A stretch of 64,000 bases of DNA, from assembly GCF_000730605.1 (NCBI RefSeq), contig NZ_BBIS01000012.1, forward strand, positions 62,001-126,000, read 5' to 3'. A program made the position numbers and the translations under genes. Each line of letters begins with the position of its first letter. The stretch's first letter is position 1. The notes beneath the pieces are model-generated. The model was not told the origin of the DNA. It was given only the letters and a program-made list of their open reading frames with translations, and searched no databases. The stretch comes from Pseudomonas monteilii NBRC 103158 = DSM 14164 (GTDB lineage Bacteria; Pseudomonadota; Gammaproteobacteria; Pseudomonadales; Pseudomonadaceae). Shown here piece after piece: positions 54,990 to 62,708 of the stretch.

Positions 54990-55498
54990 GGTGCGCTCCC
55001 TACAGACAAAGTCTGCGACTGATGCAAAGGCAGGTAGACCAGGCTCAGCTCTTCGGCCGATACCCGATCGAGGCGATAGGTGTCTTCGATCACGTCGCCC
55101 TGGCGCACGACGTAGAGTTTTTCGCCGCTCTGCAAAAAGATTTGCAGGTCGTCGTTGGTCCCCATGCGGCCAATGAACTGGAACGGCAGCTCAGGAGCGG
55201 TCGGGGCTGCCGCCGCGACCGGCGCGGCTACCACGGGTTGTTCGGTGACGGTGGCCAGGGCCTGGGGTTTGCTCCACTGCTGCTTGGGGAACAGGTCTCT
55301 GGAGGCCTGTTCCGGCCCTTTCGCGGCTAAAGCCGCTACCACCGGTTCGGCGGCGCCCACAGTCCCTGTAAGAACGGGTTTACCCGATAAGGCCGCGACG
55401 CCGTCGTCCTGGCCAAACCAGTGTCCCGGTGCCCAGGCCAACGCCGCGCTCACCCCGAGGAAGCCGGCCCAGATGACTGCACGTTGTGTGTTCATCAC
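54986..55498 (-). CDS. GspC/PilP-like inner-membrane connector
   Basis: A 170-residue protein with one N-terminal membrane helix (VIWAGFLGVSAALAWAPGHWF), a low-complexity Ala/Pro linker and a C-terminal HR-type domain (LPFQFIGRMGTNDDLQIFLQSGEKLYVVRQGDVIEDTYRLDRVSAEELSLVYLPL), the part that contacts the secretin. Four-base overlaps join it to both neighbours. The linker (residues ~35-65) is encoded by two degenerate REP copies, an unusual origin for protein sequence. Confidence 0.85.
   Translation of the reverse strand: MMNTQRAVIWAGFLGVSAALAWAPGHWFGQDDGVAALSGKPVLTGTVGAAEPVVAALAAKGPEQASRDLFPKQQWSKPQALATVTEQPVVAAPVAAAAPTAPELPFQFIGRMGTNDDLQIFLQSGEKLYVVRQGDVIEDTYRLDRVSAEELSLVYLPLHQSQTLSVGSAP
55305..55397. 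repeat. Degenerate REP pair inside the gspC/pilP-like coding region
   Basis: 55305-55340 reads as a P. putida REP (CGGCCCTTTCGCGGCTAAAGCCGCT), and 55364-55397 as a second in opposite orientation (CCTGTAAGAACGGGTTTACCCG). Both are translated in frame in the linker. Confidence 0.7.
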
Positions 55499-56055
55499 GA
55501 CCTCGACAAGTAAAGGGTCATGCGCAGGCGGGCATTCAGCTCGCTATCGCCGATGCGTTTGCGTTGCAGCTCAAGGTCTTCCAGCACCAGGGTCGGCAGT
55601 TGCTTGAGCAGGCCCTTGAGGAAGCCGCGAATCTGGGGGTAGCTACCACGCACCGGCAGCACGATCTGGTAGCGCGCCAGCTGGGTCTTGGGGTCGATGC
55701 CCAGGGCATACTCGCCACGGGCCAGGCTGATGTGCTCGGCATTGGCCAGGTGGTAAAGGCGCTCGATCAGTTCGCTGGCCTGGGGCTGGCCCGGCAACTG
55801 CTGGCGCAGGCTGTCGAGCGCCTGCTGCTCGGGCTTGACGGCGATTTTCAGCTCGCCACGCTTGACCCGCTCCACCTGTACGCTGGCATCCGCCTCGGTT
55901 GCACGCAGCTCGCGCACGTTCTGCCACTGCGGCAGCACCCCGGCGCACACCACGCCCACGGCCAGCAGGCCAACCGCCACCGCCGCCAGACCAACCGGGC
56001 CAACGCGACGCAGGCGCTCCTGGAGGATCAGGCTGTTCAGCTCAAGGGCGCGCAT
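55495..56055 (-). CDS. PilO/GspM-like inner-membrane assembly protein
   Basis: A 186-residue protein with a short cytoplasmic start, one membrane helix (VGLAAVAVGLLAVGVVCAGVLPQW), a coiled-coil stretch (VRELRATEADASVQVERVKRGELKIAVKPEQQALDSLRQQL) and a ferredoxin-like fold (YQIVLPVRGSYPQIRGFLKGLLKQLPTLVLEDLELQRK), the classic PilO layout. Start ATG 56055 lies inside the end of the PilN-like gene (14-base overlap). Confidence 0.85.
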   Translation of the reverse strand: MRALELNSLILQERLRRVGPVGLAAVAVGLLAVGVVCAGVLPQWQNVRELRATEADASVQVERVKRGELKIAVKPEQQALDSLRQQLPGQPQASELIERLYHLANAEHISLARGEYALGIDPKTQLARYQIVLPVRGSYPQIRGFLKGLLKQLPTLVLEDLELQRKRIGDSELNARLRMTLYLSRS

Positions 56056-56584
56056 GGCCGGTCTCCCAGGTGGCGGTGAGGGTGAAGCGCACCGGCTGTT
56101 CAGGCTGCGCGGCCAGCACCTCGTGGTTGAGCAGCGACACATCGCTGAGCTCGTCGCTGGCTTCCAGGCGCTGGTGGTACTGCAGCATCGCCTCCAGGTT
56201 GCGTGCCTCGGCGGAAATGCGGACCTGGCCCTTGCGCGCGTCCGGAGTCAGGCCCAGCAGTGCGACATCGTCCTGCGGCATGGCTTCGAGCATGGCGAAC
56301 AACTGCTGCCACGGGCGTTGCAATTGCTGCGACACACTGCGCATCTGCGCCAGGCGCTCGGCCTGCTCACGGCTGGCAGCCGTGCTTGGCGCGGCGGCAG
56401 TGGCCGGGCGGCGTCCCAGTTGCAGCTCCAGGCTGTGCACGCTGTCTTCCAGCTCGACCTGCTCGTTCTGCAAGGTGTACTGAAGCAATACCAGGCCTGC
56501 GACCACGGCACTGCCCAAGGCCAGCAGCGACCAGGCCAACGGGCCGCTGCGCCGGGGTTGGAATTCAAGTTCGAGGCGGCGCAT
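56042..56584 (-). CDS. PilN-like inner-membrane assembly protein
   Basis: A 180-residue bitopic protein: a short basic N-terminus (RRLELEFQPRRSG), one membrane helix (LAWSLLALGSAVVAGLVLLQYTL), a coiled coil, and a C-terminal ferredoxin-like fold (VALLGLTPDARKGQVRISAEARNLEAMLQYHQRLEASDELSDVSLLNHEV). This matches PilN/GspL C-terminal halves. One base separates it from the PilM-like gene. Confidence 0.82.
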   Translation of the reverse strand: MRRLELEFQPRRSGPLAWSLLALGSAVVAGLVLLQYTLQNEQVELEDSVHSLELQLGRRPATAAAPSTAASREQAERLAQMRSVSQQLQRPWQQLFAMLEAMPQDDVALLGLTPDARKGQVRISAEARNLEAMLQYHQRLEASDELSDVSLLNHEVLAAQPEQPVRFTLTATWETGHARP

Positions 56585-56585
56585 G

Positions 56586-57365
56586 TCAGGCCACCGCCCG
56601 CCACATGGCGCACAACGGGTCGGCTTCGCTGGCCGGCTGGCACAGCTGCACCGCCGCCAGTTGCGGCACGTCGCCCCGGCCTGGGGCATGCAGGTACACC
56701 CGGGGCAGGTGCTCGCCATACAGCTCGCAGGTGCGCTCAATCAGCGCTTGCAGGGCTTGGTCACTGTCAGCGCAACCTTGCGCCAGCACTTGCTGCCAGG
56801 CGCCACCCGCAGCCAGCAGCAGCACGCTGCGGCGCGGCTCGGCCAGCACGAACAGGAAGTCACCCTGCGCCAGTTGTGACGAGCAGCGGTTGTAGGCGGC
56901 CATCAGGTACGGTTGCACCGAGCGCAGGCTCAGGCGGCTTTCCCGGCCCAGCCCCTGCAACCGTTGCAGCAGGGCATCAGGCAGCGCCGTGGCGATGCGG
57001 GCGGCACCGGCAGGCTCGGGCGACAACACGATGCGCCAGTCGTCCAGCGGCTGCCCGTAGAGGTTTTCGAAGCAGGCCCGGGCGTAGGCGTCCAGCTCGC
57101 GCGGGTGGCCGATGGCATCACTCCAGGGCACCAGGCAGAAGCGGCTGTAGCGGGCCGACAGCAGCACCCGCAGTTGAGCACCACGTACAGCATGCTCGGC
57201 CAGGAGCGCGGCCAATGCGTCAACGGCAGCTTCCCAGGCCGGTTGGACGGCGTCGCAGCTGAACTCGCGGCTGCCCAGCCACTGGTGTTGGTGTTTGTGC
57301 CAGCAACCCAAGCCGACACCCTCGGCGCCGAGTACAGCGCAGAAACGATCAGATGAATGTGACAC
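56586..57365 (-). CDS. PilM/GspL-like cytoplasmic assembly protein
   Basis: A 259-residue soluble protein that by position and character is the actin-like PilM/GspL cytoplasmic part: LRVLLSARYSRFCLVPWSDAIGHPRELDAYARACFENLYG and LRSVQPYLMAAYNRC...DFLFVLAEPRRSVLLLAAGGAW. Similarity to PilM is weak, so the call leans on synteny. GTG 57365 follows GAGGAG and overlaps the gspE-like stop by 17 bases. Confidence 0.7.
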   Translation of the reverse strand: MSHSSDRFCAVLGAEGVGLGCWHKHQHQWLGSREFSCDAVQPAWEAAVDALAALLAEHAVRGAQLRVLLSARYSRFCLVPWSDAIGHPRELDAYARACFENLYGQPLDDWRIVLSPEPAGAARIATALPDALLQRLQGLGRESRLSLRSVQPYLMAAYNRCSSQLAQGDFLFVLAEPRRSVLLLAAGGAWQQVLAQGCADSDQALQALIERTCELYGEHLPRVYLHAPGRGDVPQLAAVQLCQPASEADPLCAMWRAVA

Positions 57366-59022
57366 GGTTGATCTCCTCGAGGGTGGTGCGGCCATCACGG
57401 ACCAGGTCCAGGGCCGAAGTGCGCAGCAGGCGCAGGCCGCGCTGGCAGGCGAGTGTCTTGATTTGCGACAGGGGGCGGCGCTCGACGATCATCTGGCGCA
57501 GGTCGTCGTCCAGGTGCAGCAGTTCGGCGATGGCGCTGCGGCCGCGGTAGCCACTGCCACGGCACTGGCCGCAGCCCTGCACGCGGACAAACTTCCAGCC
57601 GGCAACGCCCTCGCGGGTCAGGCCCGAGCCATACAGCGTGTCGTCATCGTGTTCGCAGGGCGTGGCGCAGTGCGGGCAGGCCAGACGGATCAGGCGCTGG
57701 GCCAGCACGGCGTTCAGCGCGGAAACGAAGCTGTAGGGGTCGACCTGCATCTGGCTGAAGCGGCCAATCACATCGAACACGTTGTTGGCATGGATGGTGG
57801 TGAACACCAGGTGGCCGGTGAGTGCCGACTGCACAGCGATCTGGGCAGTGTCCGGGTCGCGGATTTCACCCACCAGGATCTTGTCCGGGTCGTGGCGCAA
57901 AATCGAGCGCAGGCCACGGGCGAAGGTCAGGCCCTTCTTCTCGTTCACCGGAATCTGCAACACGCCGGGCAACTGGTACTCGACCGGGTCTTCGATGGTG
58001 ATGATCTTGTCCACGCCGTGGTTGATCTCGCTGATCATGGCGTACAGGGTGGTGGTCTTGCCGCTGCCGGTGGGGCCGGTGACCAGGATCATGCCGTAGG
58101 GTTCGGCGGCCAGCCGGCGCAGGGCGCGCAGGGTCTCGTCGGCAAAGCCCAGGGCCTGCAACTGCACGCCGCTGACCCGGTCGGACAAGTCCTGCTTGTC
58201 GAGCACCCGCAGCACGGCGTCTTCGCCAAAGATGCTGGGCATGATCGATACGCGGAAGTCGATTTGCCGGTCACCCACGGCGACCTTGAAGCGGCCGTCC
58301 TGTGGGACGCGCTTTTCACCGATGTCCAGTTCGGCCATGACCTTGATGCGCGAGATCACCTGGTCGGCAAACGCGCTGCCACTGGCCTTGCCAGCGCCGT
58401 TGAGCACACCGTCGATGCGGTACTTGATGGTCAGGCCCTGGCCGGTCATGCTCAGGTGGATGTCGCTGGCGTGCAGCTTGAGGGCGTCGTACAGGGTGGA
58501 GTTGACCAGCTTGACCACGCGGCTCTGATCTTCACTGATGCTGGCCAGCGACAGGCGTTGCAGCGGGTCGCCTTCGCTGCCGGCCTCGGCGTCATGGTCG
58601 AGGGCATCGACGGCGTGGAAGCTTTCTTCGTGGCGGGCCAGGAAGGTGGCCAGTTCGGCGGCGTGGGCCAGGTACAATGGCGCGCCTTGCAGCACATCGT
58701 CGATCCAGGCCAGGCGGGCGGGGTCGAAGGGGTCGGCGAACACGCCCAGCAGCTGGCCGCCCTGCTCGATCAGCACGAATTCGCGTTTCAGGCACTGGGC
58801 CAGGGCCACCTTGTCGAAGCGCGGGGTGCTGGCCAGCAGGCTGTGGCTGTCCAGCACCGGGTAGTGCAGGGTCAGGCCGAGGCGCTGGGTGAAGGTGGCC
58901 GGGGTGTCGCAGGCCAGGCGTTCCAGGCAGTTGAGCAGGCGCTCGTCGCTGGCTTGCAGGCGGGCCTGGGCCAGCAGGTCGCGGGGGTAGGCTGAGACTG
59001 TTGCATCACGTGCTTGCGGCAT
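57349..59022 (-). CDS. GspE/PilB-type secretion ATPase
   Basis: A 557-residue hexameric traffic ATPase. It has an N1E-like start, then N2E (ASDIHLSMTGQGLTIKYRIDGVL), Walker A GPTGSGKTTTLYAMI, Asp box EDPVEYQLPG, Walker B ILVGEIRDPDTAQIA, His box TGHLVFTTIHANN, and a zinc tetracysteine motif (CPHCATPC / GCGQCRGSGYRGR). It should power pseudopilus assembly, though the membrane platform protein (GspF/PilC) it normally drives is not encoded here. It follows the response-regulator gene by 60 bases. Confidence 0.95.
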   Translation of the reverse strand: MPQARDATVSAYPRDLLAQARLQASDERLLNCLERLACDTPATFTQRLGLTLHYPVLDSHSLLASTPRFDKVALAQCLKREFVLIEQGGQLLGVFADPFDPARLAWIDDVLQGAPLYLAHAAELATFLARHEESFHAVDALDHDAEAGSEGDPLQRLSLASISEDQSRVVKLVNSTLYDALKLHASDIHLSMTGQGLTIKYRIDGVLNGAGKASGSAFADQVISRIKVMAELDIGEKRVPQDGRFKVAVGDRQIDFRVSIMPSIFGEDAVLRVLDKQDLSDRVSGVQLQALGFADETLRALRRLAAEPYGMILVTGPTGSGKTTTLYAMISEINHGVDKIITIEDPVEYQLPGVLQIPVNEKKGLTFARGLRSILRHDPDKILVGEIRDPDTAQIAVQSALTGHLVFTTIHANNVFDVIGRFSQMQVDPYSFVSALNAVLAQRLIRLACPHCATPCEHDDDTLYGSGLTREGVAGWKFVRVQGCGQCRGSGYRGRSAIAELLHLDDDLRQMIVERRPLSQIKTLACQRGLRLLRTSALDLVRDGRTTLEEINRVTFI

Positions 59023-59082
59023 GGCCTGCGACTCCGCTCAGGGGCGCGTCGCAGGCTGGCTCGGCCAGGGGTGCGGGCGCCG

Positions 59083-59616
59083 CTATTCCCCTGCGAGCAG
59101 TTGTTCGTCGTCGGGCCCTGGGGGCTTGGCGCCATTACGGCGGCGGTCGGCCAACACCCAGCTTCCATCGTACAACTGCAGGGGGAACGATTCGTTCCTG
59201 TTCTGGCGTCGTTCGACGAACCCTTCAGCCGGGTTGTCCGTGGCCCTGCGCCGGCGCTCGATGCCCATCAGGTCGAAGATCGCACGGGCCAGTTCCACCA
59301 ATGGGAACGGCTTGAACAGGACATGGCTCACACCGAGTTCGGCGGCCCGCTCACGCACTTCGACAGTGGGGTGGGCGGTGATCAGCACGAAGTGGCACTG
59401 CCTGTTCTTGCGTACGGCCTCCAGAACCTGAAAACCCTCCATATCGGGCAAGCGGTAATCCAGCACGATCACTTGCGGTGCCAGGCTTGCAGCCTGTTGG
59501 ATACCACTGGCACCGTCGTGGGCAACATGAGCTTCCAGGCCTTGCGCCTGCAGGTACGCTTGCAGGTTTTGCGCAAGGGTCTGTTCGTCATCGACTACCA
59601 ATACTCTGTTCACCAA
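59083..59616 (-). CDS. Single-domain response regulator with a C-terminal tail
   Basis: A 177-residue protein: receiver domain with DDE, acceptor Asp52 (VLDYRLPDMEG), Thr in ITAH and Lys in FKPF, followed by a ~55-residue basic tail (ERRRRATDNP; GSWVLADRRRNG) with no recognisable output domain. It is the first gene of the secretion/curli operon and probably controls the machine by protein contact. No histidine kinase lies beside it. The start is TTG 59616 (or GTG 59613), six bases after GGGAG. Confidence 0.88.
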   Translation of the reverse strand: MVNRVLVVDDEQTLAQNLQAYLQAQGLEAHVAHDGASGIQQAASLAPQVIVLDYRLPDMEGFQVLEAVRKNRQCHFVLITAHPTVEVRERAAELGVSHVLFKPFPLVELARAIFDLMGIERRRRATDNPAEGFVERRQNRNESFPLQLYDGSWVLADRRRNGAKPPGPDDEQLLAGE

Positions 59617-59785
59617 GGTCGACTCCCAAGTACTGCCCGGTTACCCGGTCTGCGAAGTGCGCCCTTGTACAGGCTTGAGCAGGCTTCGTGCCAGGCGTGA
59701 ATAGTCATGTTGCACCGCTGTAAGTGTCTGATTTGCCAAGGGTGCCGGCCAACACCCGAAACGCGCCGGGCAGGCACACCCGCCC

Positions 59786-59807
59786 GGTTCCCCACATGCG
59801 GGGGAAC
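59786..59807. promoter_or_regulatory. Palindromic operator candidate, copy 1
   Basis: TTCCCC-N7-GGGGAA (59788-59806), extended by one matching G/C pair on each side. It lies ~170 bases upstream of the response-regulator start and 44 bases (about four helix turns) from copy 2. Confidence 0.6.
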
Positions 59808-59831
59808 TGATAGCACATTGCCAAACCTTAA

Positions 59832-59850
59832 TTCCCCAGCATTGGGGGAA
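59832..59850. promoter_or_regulatory. Palindromic operator candidate, copy 2
   Basis: TTCCCC-N7-GGGGAA again, with a different 7-base spacer. It lies between the SurA-N-like gene end and the start of the secretion/curli operon. Two copies with the same half-sites and spacing point to binding of a dimeric regulator. Confidence 0.6.
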
Positions 59851-59865
59851 ACGCCATCAGGGGCC

Positions 59866-60507
59866 TCAGTCTGCAACCTCCACGTTAGCGGCGTCGCGCA
59901 AACGTTGGCGCACGGACCTGCGCGCATCGGCCTCTCGCTTGCCGATAAGCGCCGCCCTGGCCAAGACCAGGCCCTGTTCACGTATGACCGAAGGGTTATC
60001 ACTTTGGTTCTGCGCTCCTTGCAGTGTTTCCCGGTTGGCAGCATAGAAAGCCTCCACTTCGACCTGGCTCGGCGCGTCGACTGCACTGAGCTGGGCATAC
60101 ACCTGCTGGGCCGCCATGTCTTGCCGGGTGTACTCAGTGTACTGTGCCCTATCGAAACCCGCCTCCGCCAGACGCCGCTCGAAAATTGCCGGGCTGCCGA
60201 ACGCCGCTTCGACCTCGTCCACATGCGCCGACACCTGCGCGTCACTGATGGCGATGCCTTGGCGCCGAGCTTCCTGCCATAGCAGCTCTTTGTCGATCAG
60301 CTCGTCCAGCGCTTGATCGCGCAGGCGCTTGTACAGGCCCGGGTTGCGAATGCTGGTCAACGCACGGCCCTGGGCGCTCAGGTATTCGCTGAAGTAACGC
60401 TCCAGGCGCGTCACGCCGATTTCCACGCCATTGACCCGCGCCGCAGGCACATCGGCCCAGCTCGCCTTGGCCAGCACCAACAGCAGGCACAGCAACACGA
60501 TACGCAT
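59866..60507 (-). CDS. SurA-N/PpiC-related periplasmic chaperone-like protein
   Basis: A 213-residue exported protein (signal peptide to ~residue 18) with a SurA N-terminal-like helical domain: ARVNGVEIGVTRLERYFSEYLSAQGR, LDELIDKELLWQEARRQGIAISDAQVSAHVDEVEAAFGSPAIFERRLAEAGFDRAQYTEYTRQDMAAQQVY. The parvulin isomerase domain that usually follows is missing. It may be a dedicated chaperone for neighbouring secreted proteins. It lies 12 bases after the cytochrome-binding-protein gene. Confidence 0.82.
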   Translation of the reverse strand: MRIVLLCLLLVLAKASWADVPAARVNGVEIGVTRLERYFSEYLSAQGRALTSIRNPGLYKRLRDQALDELIDKELLWQEARRQGIAISDAQVSAHVDEVEAAFGSPAIFERRLAEAGFDRAQYTEYTRQDMAAQQVYAQLSAVDAPSQVEVEAFYAANRETLQGAQNQSDNPSVIREQGLVLARAALIGKREADARRSVRQRLRDAANVEVAD

Positions 60508-60519
60508 GGCAGCCTCCGC

Positions 60520-62037
60520 TCAAGGGGTATCCGGCACCGGCCGGTACGGGGTAACCGAGGTGAAACGCGGCCCAGGTAGCGCCACTGCTACCACATGGGC
60601 GCCCGCCATGCCCTGGCGGCGGCCTGGGCCAAAGCCCAAGGCCGGGGTCAGGCCGGTGGCCACATCGTGCAGGCCTTCCAGCGCGGCAATCAGTTGCTCG
60701 CGGCTGGCGTCACGGCCTATCTGCTTCAGCGCTTCGCTCAGCAACCGTAGCGCGCACAGGGTGTTGACCTGCAACGATGCCTGGCGTGGGTCGAGGCCCT
60801 GGCGCTGCTGCAGGCCGGCCAAGGTCGCCAACCCCTGCTCTGTCCAGTCTTCCGGCACATAGGGATACGCCAGGAACACCCGTTGCGACCACTGCTCGGG
60901 CAAGCGCGCCACCGCACCGGCCACCTGGTTGGAGGCGGCGAACAGGTAGGGCTGACGGCCTGCCGCCTGCAACGCGGCGGCCAATTCGGCAAAGGCCTGG
61001 GCACGGCCAAGGAAGACGATGCCCTGCCCGTCCACGGCCTGGCCGTCGAAGGCCTGGATGGCAGGCGCCCAGCCTTGCTGCTGCAGGCGCTCGCGGACCT
61101 GTTCAGCCAATGCGGCCTGCTCGTTGCCGGCATACACCACACGCAAGTCACCCGAGGCCAGGCCGAGCGCAGCACGGGCATGGGCGGCCAGGCTAAGCAA
61201 TTGCACGGGCAGGCCGGGCAGCGGGTCGAAGATCTGTGGGCTGCCGCCGCTACGTGGCGTGCTGCCGATCAGGGGCACATTCTGTGGCGCCAGCAAGGTT
61301 GCCAGGCGTTGGTCGAGCATGGGTGCCAGGGGCGAGATCAACGCGAACACGCGCGCCTGCTGCAGCAACTGCTGCAAGGCTTGCTCGGCGCTGGCGGGGT
61401 CTAAGCCCGGATCAAGCACGACCAGCTCCAGGCGGCGCCCGTGTATGCCGCCTTGCTGGTTGAGTTGTGCCATGCCGTCTTCCAGCACCGCACGCACCAC
61501 CTGCCCGGCTTCGGCCAAGGGGCCGCTCGCGGGCAGCAAGGTGCCCAAGCGCAATACGCCCTCCTCTACACCGGGGTCGCGTTCCTCGGCCAGGCGCTTG
61601 AGGTAGGCGGCGAGGTTGCGCTGGTCGGCCAGGGTCAGCTCGAAGCGTGGCATGGCCGGGTCCAGGCGGTTGCCGGCCGGGTCCACGCCATGCTGAATGG
61701 CCCGGGCCAGGCTGCTGTCGGTATAAGCCGGGTAGCTGCGGCCATTGGCCTCGCGCGTGCCTTGGCCGAGTGCCAGGCGTTGCCAGTCGAGGCTGGGCGG
61801 GCGCACCCCACCTTCCGCGCGACCACGGCCGTCGTTGCCGTGGCAACTGGCACAGGGCAACACGCTGGCGGGCACCGTCATGTCGCTGGCACCAACCCGG
61901 GCTTGCAGTTGGGCGTCACTGCTGGAGACGCCTTCGCGGTAGAGGCGTTTGCCGGCTCGCTCGTGGTCGGTCAGGTCCAGCGCAAAGGCCGAAGTACCGC
62001 ATGCCAAACCAATAAGCAAAACCGCCCAGTTATGCAT
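60520..62037 (-). CDS. Cytochrome c fused to a type-1 periplasmic binding protein
   Basis: A 505-residue exported protein. After a signal peptide, residues ~20-150 form a class I cytochrome c (haem site CASCH at 62-66, axial Met in DPAMPRF). Residues ~155-500 are an ABC branched-chain amino-acid-type ligand-binding fold (LRLGTLLPASGPLAEAGQVVRAVLEDGMAQLNQQGGIHGRRLELVVLDPG; FALISPLAPM; GSTPRSG; VVYAGNEQAALAEQVRERLQQQGW). No ABC transporter genes are adjacent, so the fold may sense or bind a ligand for redox control. Start ATG 62037 follows GGTGA; GTG 62046 is the alternative. Confidence 0.88.
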   Translation of the reverse strand: MHNWAVLLIGLACGTSAFALDLTDHERAGKRLYREGVSSSDAQLQARVGASDMTVPASVLPCASCHGNDGRGRAEGGVRPPSLDWQRLALGQGTREANGRSYPAYTDSSLARAIQHGVDPAGNRLDPAMPRFELTLADQRNLAAYLKRLAEERDPGVEEGVLRLGTLLPASGPLAEAGQVVRAVLEDGMAQLNQQGGIHGRRLELVVLDPGLDPASAEQALQQLLQQARVFALISPLAPMLDQRLATLLAPQNVPLIGSTPRSGGSPQIFDPLPGLPVQLLSLAAHARAALGLASGDLRVVYAGNEQAALAEQVRERLQQQGWAPAIQAFDGQAVDGQGIVFLGRAQAFAELAAALQAAGRQPYLFAASNQVAGAVARLPEQWSQRVFLAYPYVPEDWTEQGLATLAGLQQRQGLDPRQASLQVNTLCALRLLSEALKQIGRDASREQLIAALEGLHDVATGLTPALGFGPGRRQGMAGAHVVAVALPGPRFTSVTPYRPVPDTP

Positions 62038-62042
62038 GATGC

Positions 62043-62708
62043 TCACCGGCCTGCCAGTGGCTGGGTCAGCAGTTGGATGCGCTGGGCAATGGCCATGGCT
62101 GGCGCATCCGGGCGGATCTTGCTCCAGCGTTTGCCCGCCACATCACCGGCAATCAACTGCGTCGAATGCTGCTCGGGGCTGGGCAGAAACTGGCCGATAC
62201 GCCCGAGCACCAGGTCGACATTGGCCTTGTCACCGGTCAGGAACAACCAGTTCGGCCCATCCACCCCCTGTTTCTCGGCAAACGCCTTGAGCGCCTGCGG
62301 GGTATCGTTCAGCGGGTCGCTGCTGATCGAGACGAAGGTCGCCTGGCTGGCCAGCTGCGGCCCCATGGCTTCGCGCACTTCACGCAGTTTGCGGGTGATC
62401 AGCGGGCACGCGTCGGTGCAGTGGGTGAAGATCACGTTGAGCATCACCACCTTGTCCTTGAGCACATCGCTGTAAAAGCGCAGTTCGCGGCCGTTCTGGT
62501 CCTTCAGCACGGTGTCGGTGAACCAGGCCTGGGCATCGCGGGTGCCGCCGCCGCTGGTCATCGCCTGGGGCGCCAGCTGTGGCGCTGGCGCTTGCGGCGC
62601 ATGGCCCTCGTGGGCGAACGCCACCGAGGCGAGGATCCACAGGCAGCCGCCCAGTACCAGCCAGTCGAACGCGCGCATGCCAGCGCGACGGGAAGTGACA
62701 GTGCTCAT
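62043..62708 (-). CDS. Sco1/SenC-family copper-binding thioredoxin-like protein
   Basis: A 221-residue protein anchored by an N-terminal helix (residues ~14-32), with the Sco fold and metal ligands Cys97-x3-Cys101-Pro (THCTDACP) and His181 (EQHSTQLIAGD). Sco proteins load copper or reduce disulfides in electron-transfer proteins. Four-base overlap with the upstream Sco gene. Confidence 0.92.
   Translation of the reverse strand: MSTVTSRRAGMRAFDWLVLGGCLWILASVAFAHEGHAPQAPAPQLAPQAMTSGGGTRDAQAWFTDTVLKDQNGRELRFYSDVLKDKVVMLNVIFTHCTDACPLITRKLREVREAMGPQLASQATFVSISSDPLNDTPQALKAFAEKQGVDGPNWLFLTGDKANVDLVLGRIGQFLPSPEQHSTQLIAGDVAGKRWSKIRPDAPAMAIAQRIQLLTQPLAGR

Noticed and set aside
59805..59830. A sigma54 -24/-12 promoter before the response regulator (minus strand TTGGCAATGTGC)
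   Set aside because: The GG-to-GC distance is two bases too short for RpoN.
59617..59865. A missing gspF/pilC gene between the ATPase region and the SurA-N gene
   Set aside because: Only 249 non-coding bases are present; no multi-helix platform protein frame exists anywhere between 50078 and 63361.
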